Shown piece after piece: positions 28,121-35,000 of a stretch of DNA of 35,000 nt. Both the position numbers and the translations under genes were made by a program. The DNA lies in assembly GCA_963575745.1 (NCBI GenBank), contig CAUYUJ010011559.1, positions 345,001 through 380,000 of the forward strand. Reading direction: 5' to 3'. The DNA comes from Prorocentrum cordatum. Its lineage: Eukaryota > Sar > Dinophyceae > Prorocentrales > Prorocentraceae. Positions within the stretch are counted from its first letter, which is position 1; each line of letters starts with the position of its first letter. A model generated the notes under the pieces. The model saw only the letters and a program-made list of their open reading frames with translations, was not told the origin of the DNA and did no database searches.

Positions 28121-28346
28121 GGGCGCCGGAATGATCCGGGGCAGCTCGGGCCCAGGGCAACTCGGGCTCGGATTCCCGAAAAACGAGCCCGAGTCAGCCC
28201 TGACCCGAGTCACCCCTGATGATTCGGGGCTCTGGGCGCCCGAATTATCCGGGGTAACTCGGGCCCGGGGCAACTCGGGTTCGGATTCCCGAGAAACGAG
28301 CCCGAGTTAGCCCTGACCCGAGTTACCCCTGATGATTCGGGGCTCT
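28121..28346. repeat. 113-bp tandem duplication with nested hairpins
   Basis: Two copies, starting GGGCGCC at 28121 and 28234. Each has an inner stem ACTCGGGCTCG/CGAGCCCGAGT and an outer stem. In copy 2 the outer stem GGGGTAACTCGGG/CCCGAGTTACCCC is a perfect 13 bp; in copy 1 it has about three mismatches. TCGTGCCGTTTCGTCTC flanks the pair on both sides (28082, 28352). Confidence 0.75.
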
Positions 28347-28522
28347 GAGAAATCGTGTTCGTGCCGTTTCGTCTCCGCCGAGCTCCTCCCTCTGGCCCTT
28401 GCGCGGCGGGGCGGCACATCTGCAGCAGCAGGACAGGCACGCGCGGCACCTGGAGCCCGCTTGTTCTCATGCACGACAGCGCCCCTGACCGGCCACGCAC
28501 CCCCTCCCCTTCGCTTGGTCGC

Positions 28523-28611
28523 GTCACGACTCGCGCTGGCGCCGTCTGGGAACGAACCATGCCCAAACACTCCCACTCCCAGACGGCGCCGGCGCGAATC
28601 CGCGACGTGAC
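28523..28611. repeat. foldback with arms of the GTCACG family
   Basis: The left arm (28523-28551) and right arm (28577-28611) are imperfect reverse complements centred on GGCGCCGTCTGGGA/TCCCAGACGGCGCC, with GTCACG/CGTGAC at the outer ends and 25 bp between. A third arm copy is at 34467-34495. Confidence 0.65.
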
Positions 28612-28959
28612 CGGCCCCCTCCACCCCTTTCGGGGGAGGCTAAGAGGGGGGCGTCCAAGAAGGGGGCGGGGGGCGCGTATCATGGCCAGCGGCATGTGCG
28701 CGGCCCAGGGGTGGGGGCAGGGGACGCACTGAAATTCGCTGGCCCAACGGGCCAAAGGCGTGCTAAGATCTCCGGTAACTACTTAAACAATATTTCTAGT
28801 TCGCGCGCGCGGGGCGGCCCCTGGTGGCCCCCCGACGAAAAATGCCCCGGCCGATCCCTGGCCGGGTCCCGGGCGATCCCCAGGGGGGAAGCTATTTTTC
28901 GCCACCCCTCACGAGGATCGTGGCCTCCGAGGGGGTGGCTGCAATCGACTACCCCCCCT

Positions 28960-29095
28960 ACCGCCCCAAGGGGCCCCCGAGAGCCCCCTAAGAGGCCCCA
29001 GGGGAGCCCAAGACGCCGCCATGGAGCCCCAAGACGCACCCAAGAAGCCCCGAAGGGGCCCCCAAGACGGCCCCGAGAGGCCCCAAATAGCGCAG
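28960..29095. repeat. CCAAGACGGCC-type satellite, short block 3
   Basis: About 130 bp of CCCCAAGACG, CCCCGAGAGG and CCCCAAGAAG words, the same family as the three long blocks. Confidence 0.6.
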
Positions 29096-29239
29096 GGCCG
29101 GCGGAATGAGCGAAGCGATAAAAAAGACGGGGCGCCGTGGAATCTGTAGAGACACCATGGCCTGCGCCATGATATCCACCCCCCCCAAAAAACATCACCG
29201 CCCTCCCGGTCGCCCCCGACCTATCTTGGGAGTCCCGAA

Positions 29240-29430
29240 ACGGTGCGGTGACAGACCGTGCGGTGACCTCGAAATCCCCCAAGACCTCACCGCACGGTCC
29301 GTCAACGCACGGTTTTGGGACCCCAGGGGCCCCTCTCGCCCGAGACATCCTCAGAGAACGACCCGAGTCCCAAAACCGTGCGGCGACCCCGAATCCCCGC
29401 CGACTCACCGCACGGTGCAGTCACCACACC
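29240..29430. repeat. cluster of inverted CCGTGCGGTGA motifs
   Basis: Six to seven copies in alternating orientation. Stem 1: 29250-29266 with 29287-29303 (17 bp, one mismatch, 20-nt loop). Stem 2: 29306-29321 with 29367-29382 (16 bp perfect, 45-nt loop). Stem 3: 29376-29386 with 29406-29416. The stems are partly mutually exclusive. Confidence 0.8.
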
Positions 29431-29642
29431 GTTTGGGGGCCTCCGACTATCCCCAAGCCCCCCTCGGCCCCGCCCGTGGCCGGGGGAGACGCAACAAAAA
29501 ACACGGCGTCCTGAAGGCCCACGAGGCGCAGCAGTCCTCTCGGCGGCGCTCGCAGGGGGCTCGCGGGGGGGAGGGGGCAAGCAGGGCTTCTCGGGAGGCC
29601 CGGGTCGGGCGAAAGGGGGGGATAGCACAGGGGGGGGGGGTG

Positions 29643-29664
29643 AGAATCAGCTCACGTAGCTGAT
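29643..29664. repeat. short palindrome
   Basis: AATCAGCT, a 5-nt loop and AGCTGATT; it lies between G-rich runs. Confidence 0.6.
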
Positions 29665-29689
29665 TTTCCCGGCGCCTCCAGGACCGCCG

Positions 29690-29757
29690 GAGGCGGCTAT
29701 ATGTATCGAGGAATGGGCCCCTCGGTGAGGCCGAAACCAGCTGCATGCAGCAAATTT
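29690..29757 (-). CDS. very short possible exon
   Basis: The minus frame reads YEICCMQLVSASPRGPFLDT then YSRLRRSWRRRENQLREL, between poly-C/G runs. ATGCAG immediately before CTGGTTTC could be an acceptor. The downstream part includes the palindrome at 29643-29664. Too short to judge. Confidence 0.15.
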
Positions 29758-29939
29758 CGTACCCCCCCCTTGCCCAATCCCCCCCTTCCGCCCAGCCCGA
29801 GAGGCTGCTTCTCAGGAGGCGCGGGCCTCGCCTGCAGATGTGGGGCCGGCGCCCTCCAAGGAGCAGCCTCCCTGCAGGAAGGCTTCCCCGCTCCTCCTTC
29901 TGTGGCAACCCATGGGAGCCTCCCATGCCATCTTCTTGG

Positions 29940-30305
29940 CCGGCGCTGATCGACGCTCATCGACGGCGATCGACGATACATCGACGCTGATCGATGCCAA
30001 TCGACGCTGGCCGCCGCTCATCGACGCTACGTCGGTGCTATATCACATGGATTACCAGAAGCTGTTCGATGCTGATCGACGCTGAGGACGGAATTCAGAG
30101 GGTACACCAGGCTCCCAGGACTTGCTGCTGAGCCCCCCCCCAATCCCCCCTTGGGAGGCAACTACTGGGAGGTCTTCGTCGGAAGGATTAGGGAGGATTA
30201 AGCCCCATTGGGGGACTGCTACGCCGGAGTGGGAATCGGATTCAGCGGGATTCAGCCGGATGAAGCGGGATGAAGCGGGCTCGAGCCGGATCAAGCGGGA
30301 TCAGA
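29940..30305. repeat. ATCGACGCTG and GGATNAAGCG minisatellites
   Basis: Decamer-based repeats at 29945-30085 (ATCGACGCTGATCGA words) and at 30225-30300 (GGGATGAAGCGG words), separated by unique sequence without a convincing ORF. Confidence 0.75.
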
Positions 30306-30409
30306 AGCTCTGGATTATATGAGCCAGACTTGGGACCAGGGCAGCATCGGAATCTGACCTCCCAGAAGGGGCGTCCGAACCCTCCCTGTGCCAGGAGGGG
30401 CTTCCTCGC

Positions 30410-30562
30410 CCTTCTCCTCGTCCTCGTCCTTCTCCTCGTCCTTCTCCTCGTCCTTCTCCTCCTCCTCCTCCTCCCTCCTCCTCCTCCTTCTCCTCCTCCT
30501 CCCTCCCTCCTCCTCCTCCTCCTCCTCCTCCTCCTCCTCCTCCTCCTCCTCCTCCTCCTCCG
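30410..30562. repeat. (TCC)n array
   Basis: Bounded on both sides by the block TGTGCCAGGAGGGGC (30388 and 30574), a short direct repeat. Confidence 0.9.
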
Positions 30563-30602
30563 ACCCCCCCCTTGTGCCAGGAGGGGCGTCTGAGCCCCCC
30601 CC

Positions 30603-30770
30603 GTGTGCGCGCCGCCGGTCCTCGCTGAAGCGCAGCAGGAAGGCCACCGCGCTGAGGGCGAACTGGATCAGCACGAGGTCGATCATCCCGGGCGCGGCCG
30701 CCCGCGGCGGGCGGGCGCCCCGCCCCCGCTCGAGGCCCCGAGGCGCGCGCCGCGGGGAAAGGACCTGCCA
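30603..30770 (-). CDS. exon candidate with one hydrophobic helix
   Basis: In the minus sense, the segment after GGATGGCAG encodes an Arg/Pro-rich lead and then GMIDLVLIQFALSAVAFLLR followed by FSEDRRRAH, a typical single membrane-helix pattern with a basic flank. No convincing GT donor follows before the GC-rich run and the (GGA)n array, so the 3' boundary is uncertain. The frame stays open into poly-Glu encoded by the array. It could pair with the exons at 31.0-31.4 and 27.2 kb in one membrane-protein gene, but that is inference from order and strand only. Confidence 0.38.
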
Positions 30771-30804
30771 TCCCTCCCTCCTCTCCTCCCCCTGCCACCT
30801 TCTC

Positions 30805-30904
30805 TCTGTTGTCTCTCTCTCTCTCTCTCGCTCTCTCTCTCCCTCCCTCCCTCTCTCCCTCTCTCTCTCTCTCCATTTCTCCTTCTCGCTCTCTTCCACC
30901 CCTT

Positions 30905-30939
<35 letters not shown>

Positions 30940-31010
30940 ATCTCTATCTCTCCACATATGCATGTCTGTATATACACACACACCTACATACATACACATA
31001 TGCATGTTTT
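30805..31010. repeat. (CT)n and (CA/TA)n microsatellites
   Basis: CT-rich at 30805-30950, then ACATATGCATG twice (30954, 30998) flanking a CA/TA stretch. No gene seen. Confidence 0.9.
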
Positions 31011-31046
31011 CCACGCTCAATCACCGACTACCCTGAGCCGCGTTAC

Positions 31047-31412
31047 TTCTCTCCCACTGAACTTGCACTCGGACTCGAGCGGCCGTCGAGCGACGGCCGA
31101 TAGGCCCTGCAGCAAACTCTCGGGGCCGAGGCTCAGGAGTAAGGCCGCGTGGAACAGAGGCAGACGGCAAGCCTCGGGAAGCAAGTTTAAACCGAACGCC
31201 TCGGGCGCGCCCCCGACGGCGCAGATGGCGCGTCGGCGGCGCAATATTTCGGGCGGCGCGGAGGCAGCTAGTAGGAGGCCAAACCGCGCAGCAGCGATCC
31301 TCCGCCGGGGTCTCTGAGCCAATCCCACCAGCCCTCTGGACTGAGGCCTGTCCGAAACGGCCTCGCGCCGAAGACGCCCGCCGTCATTCGTTTGTTCGAC
31401 CGGCAGCGCCAT
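31047..31412 (-). CDS. exon candidate, Leu/Ala-rich, ending at a GTAACG donor
   Basis: A minus-strand frame opens with ATG (31412-31410). It contains RFGLLLAASAPPEILRRRRA, FGLNLLPEACRLPLFHAALL and SLGPESLLQGLSAVARRPLE, then ECKFSGRE before GTAACG at 31046. Unspliced it continues a few residues to a stop at 31017. The sequence is non-repetitive and rich in Leu and Ala with regularly placed Arg, compatible with helical structure. It lies between a CT-rich microsatellite and a GGA array. The N-terminal third is less convincing because overlapping frames are open there too, so the true exon may start internally. No family was recognised. Confidence 0.35.
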
Positions 31413-31614
31413 CGCAGCGCCTTGGCGATGGGCAGGGGCACGGGACGTCGAATGCGAAGAGGCCTCGTGATCGACCCCGGGGATGCCTTGGGATCGACCC
31501 CGAACAAGGCGCTAAGCGGGATCTGGCCCCCTCCCGCAGTCTTCCCGAGGCCTCGGGAAGGCCAGCGGGGTTCCCCCGTCAGCCTACGAGCGTCTCCCGG
31601 AGCCCCCCAGGGGA

Positions 31615-32030
31615 GGAGGAGGAGGAGGAGGAAGAGGGGGAGGAGGGGGAGGAGGAGGAGGAGGAGGAGGAGGAGGAGGAGGGAGGGAGGAGGAGGAGGG
31701 AGGAGGGAGGAGGAGGAGGAGGAGGAGGGAGGAGGAGGAGGAGGAGGAGGAGCCCCCCAGGAAGGGCAGTCTAGAAGAGGCCCTGGGGGGCGCGAGAGCC
31801 CCCAGGGCCTCGGCTCGGAGCGCCCCGGACCAGCCCTGGGCGGCGCGGGTGCTGCTCTCGCCCTGGAGGAGGAGGAGGAGGAGAGGAGGGGAGGAGGAGG
31901 AGGAGGGAGAAGGAGAAGGAGAAGGAGAGGAGGAGGATGAGAAGGAGAGAAGGAGGAGGAGGAGGAGGAGGGGGAGGAGGAGGAGGAGAAGGAGGAGGAG
32001 GAGGAGGAGGAGGAGGAGGAGAAAAGTCTA
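31615..32030. repeat. two (GGA)n arrays
   Basis: GGA arrays at 31615-31752 and 31866-32025, separated by about 110 bp of GC-rich unique sequence. The long ORFs are Gly/Glu/Arg or Ser/Pro repeats. Confidence 0.9.
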
Positions 32031-32034
32031 GGGC

Positions 32035-32145
32035 AGAAGGGATCAAACAGGGCAGGGCTGTTTAGCAAAGGGCTGTTTAGCAAACGCCCAGGGCCGTTTA
32101 GCAAACGCCAAGTGTAGGGTGCGGTTGTCTTTTCCTCCCTTGAAC
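32035..32145. repeat. GTTTAG(N)AAACGCC repeat family, copy 2
   Basis: GGGATCAAACAGGG, three GTTTAGCAAA units with CGCCCAGGGC between them, then TCCTCCCTTGA. Homologous to 24310-24425; copy 2 has one additional GTTTAG unit. Confidence 0.65.
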
Positions 32146-33090
32146 CTAAGAAAGGCCTCCTAGATGTGGTCCGAGCAGGTGGGGTCGGAGGATTCCCCCC
32201 TGGGGCCTGCGGAGGTCCATCTGAATCAGCATCTGGGGCCAGCGCTGCGGCAGCCTTGCCGAAGCGGCCCAGGCTCCCTCAACCACAGATCTCCTCGACG
32301 GCCAGATGGCACCGCGGTGCCGCGCGAGGCAGGGGCACACCGCGCTGCGCGTCGCTGCTGCTGATCCTCCCCCCCCCTCCCTGGGACCTCGGGGCGCCCT
32401 CGCGCGCCACCCTGGGCGCGCTGGGCTTCCGAGCGCAGGCCCAGGCAAGACCTCGGCCTCGGAAGGACCCGAGGTTCCCTTGTAAACAACGATGCGCGTG
32501 GACACCTTCTGTTCTAACATAAGACTTTGTCACGAATCCCTTGCACAAAATGAGACGAAATGCACACGCGCGCGCCGTCGCGCGCGCATGCCGAAATCCT
32601 TCAAAAACCTTCGGTGCCGGAAGGATTTCGCAATCGAGCTTCCAAAAAACATACAAAAACAAAGGGTTTCGCAACCCTGATTTGCGAAAAAAGCTTCCGG
32701 CCCATGTCCCCGACGCCGCCCCCAACGCCCCGACAGCCAGAGTCAGAGGGAAATCTGGCCGAAAAGGCTGGCTCGCCAACCCTACGTTTTCACAGCGAAG
32801 CGCCACCGGGAACCAATCAGGCCGCATCCAGTCAAAATCCGGGCGCGGCTCGCGGATGAAAACCTTTGCGATTTGGAAGAGCTAGAGTTCACCGGTTGAA
32901 TCTAGTGTATTCTAGGACTTTGACGTTCTGATCTGCGAGAGGTGTGCGTCCGATGTCCATAAGTAAGAGGATGTCCCGCGCGAAGCGGCCAGAAGCAGGA
33001 GCACAGTTTCAATTCATAGCCTCTGAGCTCTCATCCTCAGGGAGGCGCGTATGGTAATACACGTGTATATATCTACCACAACATCAATTC
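32146..33090. other. mostly unique DNA without a convincing gene
   Basis: Frames at 32146-32520 and 32541-32885 on both strands are open but unconvincing. A short AT-richer part (32880-33090) follows. Some CGCGCG alternation lies at 32568-32588. No RNA gene recognised. Confidence 0.4.
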
Positions 33091-33116
33091 ATATCATCAT
33101 CTATGCGCCACCGTAC

Positions 33117-33354
33117 CTCGAGGCACGAAGAGGAGAGCCATCAGGTCCCTTCGAGATCTCTGCATTGAATAAATCCTCAAAAAGGTGCGCTCGCACAAGA
33201 GTGCCCACGTGACTCTTCCACAGGCCAAGAGTGCGTTCCTCGGGGCACGCGTGTGGAAGATGGCCCAGGGCGGTCCCGAGGGCCGTCCTGGAAACCTGCT
33301 GGGCGCCTGGGTCGTCTCGAGGGAGATGGCGAGGTCAAACTCGTCAAAATCCAT
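33117..33354 (-). CDS. exon or gene 5' end, unrecognised product
   Basis: The minus frame starts at ATG (33354-33352), just after an in-frame TAA. It reads MDFDEFDLAISLETTQAPSR, a Pro/Arg-rich centre, then WALLCERTFLRIYSMQRSRR and DLMALLFVPR. It reaches CGAG|GTACGG, a plausible 5' splice site at 33116; unspliced it would run to TAG at 33097. The acidic N-terminus and basic/hydrophobic C-terminus look like true protein. If the ATG is the real start, this is the first coding exon of a minus-strand gene. An AG just upstream (ATGTAAG) would also allow it to be an internal exon. Immediately to the right on the plus strand begins a CCAAGACGGCC satellite block. Confidence 0.42.
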
Positions 33355-33399
33355 GTGTTTTTCTTACATGGTTTTAGGAGTAACGTTCTTTGGGTCTTC

Positions 33400-34350
33400 G
33401 GATCCTCCAAGGCCACCCGAGAGGCGCCCAACGTCGCCCCAAAAGAACCACGAGCCCCCTAAGAGGGGCCCAAGAGGCCACAAGACATCTCCAAGAGGGG
33501 GAACACGAACTGACATGTGAGCCCTTCGCCCCAAGATGGCCTCCAGGTCTCCCAGAGGCCCCCGAGGTGGCCCGAAGAGGCCCCAAGAGGCCCCTGAAGA
33601 GGGCCCTACAAAAGGCCCCAAACAAGGCCCCAAGAGGCACCCGAGACGCCCCCAAACAACCCCGAGAAGTCCCCCAATTAACTCGCACAGGCATCCAAGG
33701 GGCCTCTGACCGACGGCCCGGGGACGGTGAAGGGACGGGCCGAGGGCAACAAGGTCCGCCGCCCCCCGTGGCCTTGCCACAGGAGTGCACGGCGTGCCAA
33801 ATGCCTGGCTGGTTTGGTGGTCCTCCCCGTGGGGTCTCGACCCAGCCCGTGGGCCACCCGGAGAGCTGCACGACGCCGCCGAAAAGCCCAACCCCGTTGG
33901 CTCTATCACCTCCAAGACGGCCACGATGGCCTTCGAGATGCCTCCAAAAGGGCCAAGATGTCCCCAAGAGTCCAGAATAGCCCCAAGATGGCCTCCAAGA
34001 CGGTCCCAAGATGCCTTTACGATGGTCCAAGGGAGCCCAAGACGTCCCAAGAAGCGCTCAAGAAGCCCCTAAGACGGCCCAAGAAGCCTCCAAGAGGTCC
34101 TCCAGGAAGGCCCGAAGAGGCCAGAATCATTGATGTTTCTCGGGTGTGCGAAAATCGTGGCGCTTGCTGCAAGACGACTTCCCAAGACTCGAGGCCTCCA
34201 AGATGGCCCCAGAACGGCCCAAGAGGCTCCCAAGACAACCCCCAAATGGCCCCGAGACGGCCCACGAGGCCTGCAAGACGCCCAAGATGGCCATCAGGAC
34301 GACCCCGAAGCGCCCCAAGAGGGCCCCCCAAAGACGGTCCAGAGAGGCTC
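33400..34350. repeat. CCAAGACGGCC-type satellite, block 4
   Basis: Same family, with an AT-richer island at 34118-34165 and the segment shared with block 2 at 33720-33860. Immediately right of it is an arm of the GTCACG inverted-repeat family (34467-34495). Confidence 0.75.
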
Positions 34351-34466
34351 CCACAAGCGACGGTGATTCACCGCAGGCGTGCTCGGTCCTCCGCCCCCCG
34401 TGTGGTCTTGCATTATTCGCGATGGCGCCCGTCACCGGCGGCGTCCCCCCCTCCCCCCCCAGTAAC

Positions 34467-34495
34467 GTCACGATTCGCGCCGGCGGCGTCTGGGA
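34467..34495. repeat. solo arm of the GTCACG family
   Basis: GTCACGATTCGCGCCGGCG then GCGTCTGGGA matches the 28523 arm. Homology extends leftwards through GCGCCCNTNACCGGC and a C-run, so about 90 bp is shared with 28470-28560. Confidence 0.6.
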
Positions 34496-34564
34496 ATGCT
34501 TTGAAAAAGTGCCATGCTGCTAGGGCTAACATACAAATAGGAAACGCAGTGGTATGCAGGTGCG

Positions 34565-34612
34565 CTACTACTACTACTACTACGACGACGACGACGACGA
34601 CTACTACTATTG

Positions 34613-34655
<43 letters not shown>

Positions 34656-34757
34656 GACTACGACTACTACTACTACTACGACCACTGCTACGACAACGAC
34701 TACTACTACTACTACTACTACTACTACTGCTACTACTACGAGTACGACTACAAACAC

Positions 34758-34819
<62 letters not shown>

Positions 34820-35000
34820 TACTACTACTACTACTACTACGAACTACTAATACTACAAATACTGTACTACTACATCTACTACTACGACGACTACTTCTAC
34901 TACTACTACTACTACTATTACGACGACCAGTACTACTATTACTACTACTACTACTACTACTACTACTACGAATACGAATGCGAATACGAATACGAATACG
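34565..35000. repeat. (TAC)n, (GAC)n and GAATAC arrays
   Basis: TAC units at 34565-34745 with GAC interruptions, about 20 GAC units at 34757-34817, TAC again to 34970, then the GAATAC hexamer to the window end. Confidence 0.95.

Overview
This looks like nuclear DNA of a eukaryote with a GC-rich, very repeat-dense genome. A protist or alga is my best guess, but no rRNA, tRNA or universally recognisable protein in the window fixes the lineage. There are no bacterial-style operons, no ribosome-binding-site-led gene runs, no CRISPR and no prophage. Most long open frames are translations of trinucleotide repeats ((GGA)n/(TCC)n, (ACG)n, (CAT)n, (TAC)n), of an AATGC-type pentamer, or of a CCAAGACGGCC-type satellite that is open in several frames on both strands. 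I do not treat those as genes.

Between the repeats lie short islands whose translation has ordinary amino-acid composition (Trp, Phe, Tyr, Met, Asp and Glu mixed, no periodicity). Most of these islands read on the minus strand. Several end at GT dinucleotides resembling 5' splice sites (GTAAGT at 18829, GTAGGT at 19087, GTGAGC at 20017, GTACGG at 33116) and begin after plausible AG acceptors. I read them as exons of one or more intron-rich minus-strand genes whose introns are filled with satellites. The clearest are at 4405-4589, 15405-15814, 18830-18925, 20018-20274, 22731-22834, 26195-27338, 30603-30770, 31047-31412 and 33117-33354. Several encode hydrophobic, membrane-like stretches and others very acidic stretches. 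I cannot assign a protein family to any of them, nor prove that they belong to one transcript.

Layout. 1-530: a repeat of about 479 bp with hairpins. 800-1375: pentamer satellite. 1540-3020: CCAAGACGGCC satellite. 3.3-6 kb: pyrimidine-rich and GA-rich tracts, one exon island and one MITE-like element. 6-8.5 kb: small ORFs and a (GAC)n tract. 8.3-9.3 kb: two long GC-rich tandem duplications. 9.7-14 kb: coding-like DNA, mostly minus strand. 14.2-15.3 kb: GGA, ACG and 10-mer arrays. 15.4-15.8 kb: exon islands. 16.1-16.7 kb: 83-bp and 73-bp minisatellites. 16.8-19.5 kb: CAT, CCCACTGTC and TCC arrays with small exon islands. 20-21.7 kb: one exon followed by the second CCAAGACGGCC block. 22-25.3 kb: exon islands and small terminal-inverted-repeat elements. 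25.5-25.9 kb: TACTC satellite. 26-27.3 kb: the best multi-exon gene fragment. 27.3-30.3 kb: inverted repeat elements, hairpin-rich tandem repeats and a palindrome cluster. 30.4-32 kb: TCC, CT and GGA arrays around two exon islands. 33-34.4 kb: one exon and the third large CCAAGACGGCC block. 34.5-35 kb: TAC/GAC arrays.

The most notable points are exons embedded in simple-repeat introns, three places where removing a 22-23 nt GT...AG segment restores an otherwise interrupted frame, and several unnamed short elements with terminal inverted repeats. All gene models here are manual readings without homology search or transcripts.
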